From positions 23,437,554 to 23,501,553 of the forward strand of contig OX326957.1 in assembly GCA_946800325.1 (NCBI GenBank): a stretch of 64,000 nt of DNA. Direction: 5' to 3'. The stretch comes from Luzula sylvatica. Taxonomy: Eukaryota; Streptophyta; Magnoliopsida; Poales; Juncaceae. This document shows positions 46,777 to 57,650 of the stretch, piece after piece. Both the position numbers and the translations under genes were made by a program. The notes beneath the pieces were generated by a model. That model worked only from the letters and a program-made list of their open reading frames with translations, made no database searches and was not told where the DNA came from. Each line of letters begins with the position of its first letter. Position 1 is the first letter of the stretch.

Positions 46777-47284
46777 ATAATTAATTTTGTCTTTAAATTA
46801 AAGTACTTTGAGATTATATGTACATTGAGATTATGTATAATTATGTTTGAAATTATATTTACATTGAGAAACTTTGTTTCACGATACTAGAAAATATGTA
46901 CTAATTTCTTTGAAATGCTATGAGAAAATCTAAAAAACTAACACAAATCATATCTAAATTTTAATTAAAACTAAGCATAAAATTAAATTCCACTAAATTA
47001 CAACAATATAAGAAAATTCTCCAAATCTTATAAAAATAATCAAACAAATAATTATTTCAATAAAAATCATAAATAATAAAATTTGACTAAATATTCTAAA
47101 ATCAAATAAACACAAACATAAATGATTCCACGTAAATCAGTCAACTCTCTCAGTCTCGAAAACTTGTTCGTTTCATCAGGGCACTACCCGCAAGGACCTG
47201 AAATTAGAAAATGGAAATTATTTTTGACAGCTGATATTACAAATTAAGAATATATATCTTTGACTTATTTTCGATTGATGTTTT

Positions 47285-47530
47285 TTCGTTTTCTTCCGTC
47301 GACAACTCTTTCCAATCTTTTCATTCGTGATTTAGCTTTTGGACGAAAGGATTCTGGATCAAGGATGATCATATCCTTGACAGAAGGAATATCTCCAACA
47401 ATTCCATAATTTAGAGATAGTTTTCTTCAAATTTTCTGCCAAATAGACTCCCTCGTAAGTTCTGTTGGAATGTTGTCGTGTCAAAGCATTGCTTCAGTTG
47501 GCCTTGAAGAGTTAACATAATTGATGCCGA
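47285..47530 (-). other. Possible coding remnant (minus strand)
   Basis: The minus strand reads DPESFRPKAKSRMKRLERVV after VKDMIILD. A 'DP..R.KGRPK..R.K' tail is common at the C-terminus of FAR1/MULE-family proteins, but the match is weak and a stop interrupts the upstream part. I would not assign it without a search. Confidence 0.25.
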
Positions 47531-48025
47531 CACTGCATTTGATGCGAATCTTTTTCATCTTTATTAAAAAATGAATTTTTTTATCGATTTAGAAGATCTA
47601 ATACAACTTAATTCTATAATTCAATTATAAAGATTTTATATCATAAAATAACAAAAAGAACAGAGTATTTCTTACCAGTGCAGCGAAATACTCTGTTTTG
47701 GAAACGAAACACAGTATCGAAACAAGTAAAGCCTCTCCGGTTGAGAGAGGCGGGGACCTGGAACAACGGAGAACGCAGAGAGAGAGGAACCAGTCAGGAA
47801 TCAGGATACTAAGGAGGGTTCGATTTATTCCTTTTTCGCCAAAAACCATTAGCGTGCTAGACGGGTTCATTCCCACACGGGTTAAGACAATTCGGGTAAA
47901 AACAAAACTTGTTTTCTCCATCCGTTAGGTCTGCTGACATGGCTTGGACGCATGCGCCACGTCAGCATGCGGGATACGTGTGGGTTGTGCAGTGAGTGGT
48001 GCCTAATTTTATTGGTCTGTTCACC

Positions 48026-48480
48026 TGCAATATAAGAGGTAATTTCCAATAATTAGTAGAAGATTTTCACCTATCAAGGTCTTCTTTTGTTTGATTTTAT
48101 TTCAATATTATTGTGTTTTTGTTTTGTACAGGAATTTTTTTTGAAGAAAATAAAATTGGCTCTTAAGTCCTACTTCTAGTTGTATTTTTTATAAATATTA
48201 GTTCATACAAAGTTTGTTTGAGGTATTTACCCTACTTAAATTTAGATAAATACCTCTAATACCCCAATGACTAATTCATATGAACTAAATCTAGGTTACA
48301 CCATATTTCATCTATCAAAATCCTGAATAGAAATCTCGGAATTTGAATTCCCGAATTTGACTAAAACTCGGATTACTGGGATATAACCTAAGTATATAAT
48401 CCCCTCTCTTACTGCGCTTTCTCTTTCCTTCTTATCCTTTTACCGGTTTTGTACAGGAATTATATCGAACTATATCACTT
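48026..48480. other. Intergenic, no gene seen
   Basis: AT-rich. One short stretch (48310-48365) with CGGAATTTGAATTCCCGAAT-type self-complementary sequence. Confidence 0.4.
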
Positions 48481-48720
48481 TCTACTCATTACCAAAACCC
48501 TAATCCAATTCCGAAACCGAATCAACAGAACGGGTTAGCGAAAGATCCGAAACAACAAGTCTACCCGCCAAGACCGCAATTCTTCTATGCGAACCCGCAA
48601 CAAATGCAGCCTTACGCGAATGGTCCGCAGAAGCGGCCAGAACATAATCCTGTTCCGGCGGGATCAGCCGTGCACCGTGTTCGAGGACCGAGTAGTGTCG
48701 GCCTGTCAGGCCTACACAGC
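48481..48720 (+). pseudogene. P/Q-rich fragment, probable third-unit gene remnant
   Basis: An open stretch reading NPNPIPKPNQQNG, KQQVYPPRPQFFY, NPQQMQPYANGPQ, then VRGPSSVGLSGL and a stop near 48724. Its Pro/Gln composition and position ahead of DNA (48985-49205) shared with units 1 and 2 suggest the upstream part of the same P/Q-rich gene. No direct overlap with copies 1 and 2 is obvious, so this is inference. Confidence 0.4.
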
Positions 48721-48939
48721 CTATGACGGGCGGGGCCCACGCTCGCGTGCCAGTTTCTTTTGCTTACTTGCCGATGGTGCCACCCGTGTCTGGGTCGAAT
48801 AAAGCTGCGTCTGATCAGAAGCAAGGTAGTGGTAATTGATTTGATTCGTGAATTGAAGGATTTTGAATCTGATTGGCTGGGTGGAGTTGGAAGAGTATCC
48901 AGGAAGGATTGAGAATTTTTTTTGGATGAAATTTGTTTG

Positions 48940-48940
<1 letters not shown>

Positions 48941-48976
<36 letters not shown>
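48941..48976 (+). repeat. (TG)n microsatellite
   Basis: About 17 TG repeats. Confidence 0.97.
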
Positions 48977-48977
<1 letters not shown>

Positions 48978-48984
48978 TATTAAT

Positions 48985-49205
48985 TGTATGATTGATTAGA
49001 GCAGTAGGTTTTAAATTGAGGGGTTAGAGAGGCATATGTAGTTTTAGTTCCGAGTCTGTAAGGTTAAGAACTTAATTTTGACGTGACTAGGTTTTAGTTC
49101 ATTTTTGTATTTTGTGTGGCCAGATCTGTTTGTTGTTGCTTTCTTAAGCCATTTTAAAAAGAAGATTTTTTTTTTCTTAACGGTATTAGCAATGGAAACA
49201 TGATT
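48985..49205. repeat. Third copy of NLR-unit downstream DNA
   Basis: 48985-49085 matches 41152-41250 (GGCATATGTAGTTTTAGTT). 49085-49120 gives the empty site of the MULE at 41285-43507. 49123-49205 matches 28064-28155. Confidence 0.8.
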
Positions 49206-50174
49206 TTTCATTTATATGGCCTTTATATGGCCGACACTATTGTGCAACAGTATTCAAGGTCCCACATTTTCATGTGCTCGTCCATTTAATTTTTTTAAGA
49301 GGAATGAAAAAATTAACGAAAATATCAGTCTAAATTGTAAAACATATTTTTTTAATAGGAATGAAAAATTAACTAAAATATCAAATATAAAGTGTAAAAC
49401 CAAACAAATTGTTGGTACCCATATAAAAATACATAATTAAATCAATTCTAGTAGTGACAAATTGGAAATTTGTTTTTCTAAATACTATGTTTTCATTTTC
49501 TAATTTTGTTGATCTCATGATTTGTAAATATAAAAAATCTCATAATTTCGTATTTGATAATATCAAGGTTATTTATGTTTTATTCAAATCAAAATTACTT
49601 ATATATTAAAATACCAAGCTTCAAATTATTAAACTTCAAAATATACAAGACTGACTTTGATGGCATATATATTTTTTTTTGAGCAAATTCGGAGAGGGCT
49701 CGAAATCCCACATCCAAATAATTTTTTTATAAATAATAACAATGTCTTTTTTCATTTTTTTACATGCTATTGAAAAGAAAAAAACAAAAAATAGAGAAAT
49801 GGCAAATAATAATTACACTCCTGTATATAACTACTTATAAGTATATATAAGAATAAAAGAGATCAATCTTTCTGGGCTTTTTTACTTTATATCAAGCACA
49901 ATCGGCCCATTCTTCTTCCTTCTTTTTACTGCCCCGACACAAGTACATCATGTTTATCCTCTTTCATTGTACTTCTCCCTCAGATCTCTTCGCCATTGGT
50001 TGCTTCTCTGTGTAATCAACTTCCATTCTCTTAATACCTCCCCCACAAACATCGATCCTTCCTTTCTTTTCTCTGAGAAAGCTCTCGAGCACCTCTCTCT
50101 CCAAGCCACAAATAAATACATCGCCACCAGCGTTCTACTTTGAATCGTTTTTTGATTGCTTGAAAGGGAATGAT
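49206..50174. other. Intergenic, no gene seen
   Basis: AT-rich to 49860. 49890-50160 is less AT-rich and contains an open minus frame (85 codons from 50211) that reaches into the MITE end. No domain recognised. Confidence 0.4.
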
Positions 50175-50721
50175 GGCATATATATATAGGGCTAGGTTTA
50201 ATGGCCAACACTCTTGTTTGGCCAACTCGGCCAACAACGTTTATTTCTCAAATTATAAAAATGAAAATTAAATTTTAACCGTATAAATGTAATATATATC
50301 ATTTAGATATGTTGTAGAACAAATTTTGTTTGCATTTTTCTATCTAACAAAATCGATAATTTATTTTCACAACCGTCTATTTCGGTATTTTTTTGGATTT
50401 CGATGAAAGAAAAGTCGAAACATTGTAAAAATTAATCTAAAGTTTATCTATATAATTTGAATTAAATCCAATGAAAAAAATTCGAAATTTAAAATTGATT
50501 TCATGATGAATCATGTCGTAAATATTATCATTCGTCAATATCTTTACATATCATGATGGAGATGATAAAAATATTTATTTTTCATGAAATTAAATCTATA
50601 ACATTTTCAAGTGATGTATATCACATCTATGCGGTTGGATTTTTATTTTCATGTATATATTGTGAGAAATAAACGTTATTGGTCGAATTGGCCAAACAAG
50701 AATGTTGGCCATCCAACTTAG

Positions 50722-50735
<14 letters not shown>
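50175..50735. mobile_element. MITE with inverted ends of 60-120 bp
   Basis: Left GGCTAGGTTTAATGGCCAAC...CTTGTTTGGCCAACTCGGCC and right ...GGCCAAACAAGAATGTTGGCC...TTAGCC are inverted copies. Similarity continues inward past AACGTTTATTTCTCA. Both ends abut TATA repeats, so the exact edge and any TA duplication cannot be fixed. No ORF. Confidence 0.8.

Positions 50736-50773
<38 letters not shown>
50724..50773 (+). repeat. (TA)n microsatellite
   Basis: About 24 TA units between the MITE and a further MITE end. Confidence 0.97.
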
Positions 50774-50777
<4 letters not shown>

Positions 50778-50822
50778 TAATGGCCAAGGCTCGTGTTTGG
50801 CCAACCGACCGTTTCATCGTGG
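50774..50822. repeat. Solo MITE end, same family
   Basis: GTTTAATGGCCAAGGCTCGTGTTTGGCCAACCGACCG resembles the left end at 50188. No partner was found nearby. Confidence 0.65.
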
Positions 50823-51587
50823 TAAACCATTCTTTTCCTTCTCTCTCGTCTTGGCTTTCTCCCTTTACTTGGCGATTTTTCCCATGTGATAATTCATGGA
50901 GAGTTTCTCACTTGGCTTTCTCAATCTATGGATAATTTCCTTACATGGTTTTCTCTTTCTTCTGAGCGACTGGTGCTCTCATAATTCATGGAGTGTTTAA
51001 CTTGGCTCTCATTTTATTCTTTTTCGAATAACCCAATGCGAGATTAGAGGACAGGGATGGAGGTATCTAGAATAATCCATGGTGACTAGCGATTAGCGAT
51101 TTCAATGCGACTTACAATTTCACAGCCATGGGGTGGAGGTCTCGTGAATAATCTGCCGCTCTCTCCCCTACGATACCCAGTTCTAGTTTAGGGTTTCCTC
51201 TCTTGTTGGTTAAGTCTAACATAGAAGGGGGTATTTCAGGTAATTTACCGTACAATTACTTTATCTATTTACCCAACTTACTATGCGGAATTAATAATTT
51301 AGATGATATAGATGATACCGTAAAAACACTTGAACACAAGATGTTTTTTAACGAAGTTCGGTAGGTGGTTGCTATGTAGCTTTAACTCACCCTTTACTCG
51401 CTTAATTGACCGACTCAATTATTGGCGAGTACCTACGTCTCCGGGAATGCCTTGCGCCTCTTTTTGGCGTTCGATTGAATTCCAACTCACTCGAGTACAA
51501 GGTTTTGCCTAGATCGATTTACACGCTTCTATCGATCTATAGCTTAGGCTCTTTACAAGTTGTTGCACTAGCCTATTACAAATTTTC

Positions 51588-51925
51588 TCTAACCGTTCAG
51601 AACGCACAATGTTCGTTCTGAACGCACTTGTAGTTTATACTAGCCGTTTCAAAATAACGTGCAAGTACATATGTTAGTTCGTTTGAACGAACAAAGTCCG
51701 TTCAGAACGAACTCACTTATACATTGCTTTTGTTGTTCACAGTGATGATAGTCCGTTCAACGCACTTAAATTGTGAGTGAACGGATTCTAAGTGTCCGTT
51801 CGAACGTACATGTTTGTTCGTTCGAACGTACACAATCCTGTGACACAAGTGGTTTAATCAAGATATGATATTTTGATATGTGGTAAGTCCGTTCTGAACG
51901 GACTTGGAGTTCGTTCAGAACGTAC
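51588..51925. repeat. Array of about 10 GTCCGTTCNGAACGGAC palindromes
   Basis: Near-palindromic units lie near 51591, 51611, 51678, 51697, 51750, 51775, 51799, 51817, 51886 and 51908. Examples: GTCCGTTCTGAACGGAC, GTTCGTTCGAACGTAC, GTCCGTTCAGAACGAAC. Arms are CGTTC and GAACG with 0-1 central bases. Intervening DNA is unique. The layout resembles the TCCGTTGTAACGGA array in the gypsy-derived LTR, with a different centre. Confidence 0.88.
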
Positions 51926-52243
51926 TTCTTGCTTGATTGAACTCTTTGTTATCTGAACATGATTTTATTTGAGATCTACTTGGTTTTTCCCTAAGGTTTA
52001 TTTGTGGCGAATCCCATTCATGGAAGGCTTTGACATCTTGATTCTTGATATGCTTCAAGGGCCTTCCTTCTAATCTTCTATTAGTTGTGCTTCTTTTGAC
52101 TTCGAGATTCTTCGTCATCTTCATGTCGTACCTGTGTTATCCTGCACATTTTCTCGATGCAAACGTTAGTAATGACAGTGTTTTGAAATAATCAAACCAT
52201 TGGGAAATTTGAACCAACATCTCTGACCCAGTTCCACAACGAA

Positions 52244-52472
52244 TTGGAGCATAATTTGGCCGCAAGATTTTCAAAATTACCTTTTCTCTCGCATAGTTGT
52301 ATTAATTTCATGATTCTTCTCATTTTTCTCAGTCGCAAAATCCGCTATTGATTTGGAGCATAATTGGCCGTAAGATTTGGATCATAATTTGTCCGTAAGA
52401 TTTTCAAAATTACCCTTTCTCTCGTAAAGTTATATTAATTTCATGATTTTTTTCATTTGTCTCAGCCGCAAA
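52244..52472. repeat. Two-copy tandem repeat, about 130-bp period
   Basis: TAAGATTTTCAAAATTACC, TTTCTCTCG, ATTAATTTCATGATT and GCAAAATC recur in order at 52250-52347 and 52380-52472. Confidence 0.8.
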
Positions 52473-53069
52473 ATCGGCTTCTGCCGAGAATAATTATTTG
52501 ATGAACTGGTCAATATTACTCAAATAGAAATGGTGAATATTACTAATTCATTTACTCTGAATAATTATTCATGATGTATTCTAAATATGTTATACGTTAT
52601 GCACGACTATATCCCCAATCAAAGTGGCATGAATGTTCTCAGGCAAACAAGAAAAATGTGCCACTTGCGACAGTACTGCTTATCCTCTCGAAAAGATATT
52701 TTTTTAATTAATTTTATTTTTCTTTAGAATTCATGCAATCTTTTGGATGAATGATGATTGATTGATGAAGATCTGGTCAATGAAAATGACGAAGATGTGG
52801 TAAATGAAAATGACAAGTAATAGTATAGGATGTGCAATTACTCCTACCAATACAAGTACAACACTTGGAGAGACATCTTGCTACTCGAGCAGTCCAAATT
52901 TAAATTAATATAATGCAACCCTTTTTTGCCCTTCCCTCATTCGGCCACGTCACTCAATCGAGTTCCAGCCGTCCGATCAGAATCGGATGGTTGGATGTGG
53001 CATAATTTTACCTGAACCCGGCTCATATGCACCATTAGATAAATAAAACAAAAACATGTACTGGCCCAT

Positions 53070-53438
53070 CGTGTACCATGTCCATCCAAAACAAAAACAA
53101 CAGTCCCATATACTCCCTCCTCTCTCTTTCTTTCCATTTCAGAAACCCTAACTCTCTTTCTCTCTCTCTTCAGTGCGATAGCGGCTTGAAAAATCTAGAC
53201 ACCTACACGCGACATAGAAAAGAGATAAAATGGGAGCGGCCGGATGCGGAGGAAACGTTGCGCAAAACTAGAGACATGCAGAGGAGCTGGTCCGAGCCGA
53301 AGAAGAAAAAGAGTCGGAATCTCGCCGTGAAGGAAAAGAGGCTTAAACCCTAAACCCATCAGAGAAAATATGGGTCATTTGCGAGTTAGGCCGAGACGAT
53401 ACGGCGAACATGATTCCTTCAGATGATGATATGGTAAG
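53070..53438 (+). other. Probable first exon of a plant gene, unidentified
   Basis: CT-rich leader-like DNA is followed by GC-richer sequence with a frame (53078-53353) rich in Arg, Lys and Glu. Near the end another frame reads NMIPSDDDM, directly followed by GTAAG. In the uninterrupted gene ATG|GTAAG would be a good splice donor. The TR-GAG element duplicated exactly these five bases. Which frame was coding cannot be settled here. Confidence 0.4.
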
Positions 53439-53806
53439 TGTCGCGTTCCTCGATAAAACGCGCAAGAAACACACTCGTAAAAGCTCAAAATCACACAAAA
53501 ATGGCTAAATAAAAGAAGAAATAGAAAGAGCTAAAAATACTAATTGAAAGAGAAAGTGGTTTACAATTCTTAATGCTTCCTCTCTCTCCTCACACTACTC
53601 CCCTTTTAACTACCCACTCCTCCCAATAACTATTTACAAATCTCACCCTTAAGTTTAATAATAATTACATAACTACCCTTGTCATGATAGTTAAAAGCCA
53701 ATAACATAATAAATATATACAAAAATAATTAAGATACATGTTAGTGATATATAAATTAATTAATTAATTTATATATCACCAACCTAATATAATTCGGTTC
53801 ATGACA
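53439..53806 (-). repeat. 3' LTR of TR-GAG element
   Basis: Plus strand TGTCGCGTTCC...TTCATGACA. Contains a 36-bp perfect palindrome (53744-53779) built of ATATATAAATTAATT and its complement. Confidence 0.95.
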
Positions 53807-53848
53807 ATCACTCCCCCTTAAATGATTTCTTGTCCTCAAGAAATTTGA

Positions 53849-56299
53849 TTAGCGTACGCGCGATTCTCCGTCTCCTATACCCTCGACTTCATTCGCTAAC
53901 ACCGAATAAACATGAGCCACTACCATTCTTTCTTCTCCTAATTCCGAATCATTGCTCGACGCATCCAATTCGCTCCCTTGACTCGGAATACCCCGAATCT
54001 TCACTCGTTTACCGCCCATATCAAACTCCAATATTTTTTCCTTCCAATTGACGCTCATCTTCCCTTTCTTTTCTAGCCAATCCATTCCTAAAATGATATC
54101 GTGTCCCACGACATTCATTATTTTCATCGTGTCCTCGAACTCCACCTCGTCCAACACATACTTCAACGCGTTACACGACATAGTCGATTTCATCTTCTCG
54201 CCATTTGCAACCTTCACCACCGTTGGCTTCGACTTCACGATTTGACATTCGATTCCCTTCCTAAATCTCGGGTTCACGTAGGTGTGTGATGACCCACTAT
54301 CGAATAGCGCAAAAATCTCGTTCTCGCCAATTCGTCCCCTAAAAATTATCGCGCGGGAAAAAGAGTTTCCGTACTTCGATTTCAAAATGAAGAGTTGGCC
54401 TTCGGGGTTTGTAGCGGCATCGGTTGCGGCCACCATTCCGTCGTTCATTTCTTCCTCCTCGTCGAGTACGAATAATCCTTTATTACGACATTCATGGCCC
54501 CTCACCCACGGGTCACCGCAAGTGAAACACTCGCCATTCTTTTTTCTTTGTTCATAAACGTCGTTACTCACCCACGGTTTCTTAGTCGTATTCTTCACCG
54601 TCCTTGTGATTTCATCGACCCGTTTCGGAATCGTCGATGTGGGTTGGGCCGATCTAATAGCCGAGAGGCTATTGGTCGAGAGTTCATATTGCGTAGCGAC
54701 GTTGTATGCTACGTTTAACCTCGTAGGATTAATCACACTCACCATCGGTTTGATATCATGTCGTAGCCCGAGGATGAACGACCTAATGTAGAATTCCTCG
54801 ATTATGAGTGGGTTTTCAATTTTGAAGCGGTTTTTGAACGACTCAAATTTTCGAACGTAATCGGCGACCTTGCCGGTTTGTTTTAAACCGCGAAACTCCT
54901 CGGCCGAGTCCGCGATACTCCCTAAAAAAAATCGTTCCATCAATTCTTCCTTTAGAATTGACCATGGTGGGTGTTGGGTATTTATCACAATACCGCGGTA
55001 CCACTCTATAGCGTCACCATCGAAATTTAGTACCGCGATCTTCGTGCGTTGGTCGTCGGGGATTCGGTAGAGATCGAAGTAAAATTCGGCTTTAAATATC
55101 CAATCCTTGAGATTCGCGCCGTTGAATTGGGGAAAATCTTGTCGCGGTAGTTGAACGCGGTTTCCCGCGTAGCCCCCACCCATCAGCCCATTACCCCCAT
55201 AACCATCTCCCGTAAACCCGTTACCAACATACCCATTTGTATAATCACCATTAGCGTACCCGCCATTATCTCCACCCATTACCCCGTTCGATTCGTGTCC
55301 GTTAACGGCTCCGACATGTCCGCCGTGTGTACCCGCAATAAACTCACGAACGTCGTTTTCTATGAATCCGCGGCCTCCACCATCGTGAACACCCCGATTA
55401 CCGCCTTCGTAAAATCCTCGATTACCATTCAACCCGGATCCACGACCCCGTATTCCGACCCCGCGCCCCCACGGACCCGCTCCGCGACCGCCATCATATC
55501 CCATCGTCTCGACGAAACCGCCTCCCACGCCCGGCGCTCGGTACCCGCCGTTCCCACCAAACGTCTCGGTACCTCCATATGCACCCATCCCTACAAAACC
55601 CGATCCGCCAACTCCGTGCCTAACGGTCGCCGTGTTTGTCGCGACTTGACCCGTATCCGCACCCGCGAAACCCGATCCGCTAAGACCGGTTACACCCGCT
55701 CCAACCCCGATCGCACCCGATCCAATAGGTACGGGTCCGCCCCGCACCAACCCATCCACCCCGGGGCTCCACCCGCGTCCACCGCCTAAGACCGACCCGC
55801 GACCAACCGGGCCACCTCCTACCCCATCCGCACCCGCCATGATTGCGGCCGACCCACTCGTCCCGGCTCCCCACCCACGTCCGCTGCCTAAGAAGGCTCC
55901 GCGACCAACCGAATTTTGCCCACGACCCCTCTCGCCTCCGACCGCTTCCTCTCCTCGACCAAGAACCCCCCCTTTCTCCGAGATCGGTTCGATCCGGATC
56001 GATTTCGTTGTTTGCATTCGGAACCGATTCGATTGGGATTGCGGTGTCGGTTCGATCATTAGATGCAACGGGTTCGATAACCGATTTATCCCGATTCGTG
56101 TTTTCGAACCTCGCAAAGTATTGTTCTAGCATCTCCGTCAACCTTACTTCCATGGACTTACATTCTTTTAACACACTCTCGATTGATTTGGTATTTTCTT
56201 TAATTCCCGCCTCGATGCTCGTAAATCTTTATTCCGTCTCTTCTCGTGATTTAAGAGATTGATCTCGCAACTCGTTAATTTGACCTCGTAGTTCCTCCA
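53849..56299 (-). CDS. Gag-protease polyprotein, Ty3/gypsy type
   Basis: The longest frame (56116-53849, 755 residues) has a Gly-rich, low-complexity segment (about residues 50-310), then a gypsy capsid domain (FPQFNGANLKDW, then AIEWYRG; about 325-480). A CCHC-like zinc knuckle CFTCGDPWVRGHEC (about 529-542) and an aspartic protease with FALFDSGSSHTYV (catalytic Asp about 606) and ILGMDWL (about 675) follow. The coiled-coil N-terminus expected in this gag class is in another minus frame starting MEELRGQINEL at 56299. It is broken by a TAA (about 56232) and joins the main frame only by a shift, probably at the G run near 55970. The single frame is therefore not fully intact. It would package RNA in virus-like particles in the cytoplasm. 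Confidence 0.88.
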
Positions 56300-56382
56300 T
56301 CGTTCTTGTTCGTGTTACTAAGCTCTTTTGTTTCATTCACGATCCAAGAACCGCTCAAGAAAATTTCACGTGTAGTAGATCG

Positions 56383-56399
56383 ATCGCTCTGATACCAAT
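56383..56399 (-). other. Primer-binding site of TR-GAG element
   Basis: The minus strand reads ATTGGTATCAGAGCGATC next to the LTR. TGGTATCAGAGC is complementary to initiator tRNA-Met. Confidence 0.92.
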
Positions 56400-56767
56400 T
56401 GTCGCGTTCCTCGATAAAACGCGCAAGAAACACACTCGTAAAAGCTCAAAATCACACAAATATGTCTAAATAAAAGAAGAAATAGAAAGAGCTAAAAATA
56501 CTAATTGAAAAAGAAAGTGGTTTACAATTCTTAATGCTTCCTCTCTCTCCTCACACTACTCCCCTTTTAACTACCCACTCTTCCCAATAACTATTTACAA
56601 ATCTCACCCTTAAGTTTAATAATAATTACATAACTACCCTTGTCATGATAGTTAAAAGCCAATAACATAATAAATATATACAAAAATAATTAAGATACAT
56701 GTTAGTGATATATAAATTAATTAATTAATTTATATATCACCAACCTAATATAATTCGGTTCATGACA
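56400..56767 (-). repeat. 5' LTR of TR-GAG element
   Basis: 368 bp, co-linear with 53439-53806. The palindrome is at 56705-56740. Confidence 0.95.
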
Positions 56768-56772
56768 GTAAG

Positions 56773-57650
56773 ATTCTTTTCCTTACTTTTTTGAGTCCGT
56801 TTTGGTTGATTTTTTTGTCGAAACTGGTCGAATTCGTCGTCAAACCTTTCGAATTGACTTTGTGTTTATTATGTTTCTCTATATTGGATCGAATTTTGCT
56901 CCAATTTTCTGAAAGCATCTGATTTTTTTTTTTTTTTTGCAAAAAATGTATTCTGGTCGTACATTTTTGGCAAATAATTGTATTTGTATGTAATTGCACT
57001 TTTCCATATACTGAATGTAATGTGCTGGTACATAATGGTACTGTTTAGATATTTCTTTGATCGCTTATTCTTTGATTTAGATTGCGCACACTTGCAGGTC
57101 AATGCTGGATTTGGGTCGCGTGCGCTAATACTGTACTGGTATGTAGATTCAATCTCCTATCTCATTAAATTGAATCTTATGCAAGGGCTAATTTACGAAT
57201 CTTCTTTTTGCTGTCAATTTAGGTCTGAAGATTGGAATCGTAAATGCGATTATAGCTGCATCAAGTATCAAATAGCATTCACACTAAATGGAAGCCATGC
57301 TGGCCCGGTTCTCATCGCAAAAAAGTTGTAAAATATTTTTTTCATCATACTATGAAATTTTCAAAAATGACCCTCCATTATTTTTTGTATTGCAGAAACT
57401 ATGTGGGATTAGTCGCCACGGAATTAGTATAAGTTGTTCAAATGCATATCTTACATTCGGAATCAATAGAAACCTGCACGGTTCGTACGTACCAACATCT
57501 GAATTTTGTTTCTCTTAATGCAAGAAATTTTGAAGCATATGCGCATTTGTATGTATCTTTTTTTTTTACATCCTCTAATTTTTTAAAATATTGTGCATAT
57601 TCGATTAAGCACATAATTCATTTTTATCTTTACATAGACGCCCAATTTTA
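56773..57650 (+). other. Intron and exon-like pieces of the interrupted gene
   Basis: 56773-57093 is T-rich and intron-like. ACACTTGCAG precedes 57102-57137 (VNAGFGSRALILY, then GTATGT). CAATTTAG precedes 57222-57330 (SEDWNRKCDYSCIKYQIAF, then GPVLIAKK). A further piece follows TTGTATTGCAG (57397-57510: GISRHGISISCSNAYLTFG). Splice-like borders suggest a real multi-exon gene or its captured copy. I do not recognise the protein. Confidence 0.4.

Larger units (their letters stand above)
45442..48014. mobile_element. Pack-MULE-like element carrying gene fragments
   Basis: 2573 bp. Left end AATAAGTTTATACACCACGCAC; the right end, reversed, reads AATAAAATTAGGCACCACTCAC. Similarity of the ends continues, diverged, for roughly 130 bp (both include ATCCCGCA..., GCTGACRTGGC and AACGGAYGG blocks). 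The 11-bp GTCTGTTCACC flanks it (45431-45441 and 48015-48025). Inside are a CT/GT microsatellite, an RPL32 fragment and possibly another coding remnant. No transposase seen. Confidence 0.75.
50823..53060. other. Region without recognisable genes
   Basis: 50840-51220 has short CT-rich leader-like sequence. 51240-52140 looks like part of an old repeat, with the palindrome array at 51590-51930. 52244-52472 is a tandem repeat. 52480-53060 is AT-rich. The ORFs at 51330-51621 lie in the repeat and have no domain. Confidence 0.4.
53439..56767 (-). mobile_element. TR-GAG-type LTR retrotransposon
   Basis: 3329 bp with 368-bp LTRs at 53439-53806 and 56400-56767 (about four differences) and an exact duplication GTAAG (53434-53438 and 56768-56772). 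On the minus strand, GGTATCAGAGC PBS sequence follows the right-hand LTR. A purine tract AAGGGGGAGTGAT precedes the left-hand LTR. The only coding content is gag plus aspartic protease. Only about 40 bp separate its stop from the LTR, so RT, RNase H and integrase are absent by structure. Elements with LTRs and gag alone are known in plants as TR-GAG. Movement depends on an autonomous gypsy partner. Confidence 0.95.

Noticed and set aside
55151..55789. 212-residue plus-strand ORF
   Set aside because: It is the antisense of the Gly-rich part of the TR-GAG gag. GC-rich repeats keep both strands open.
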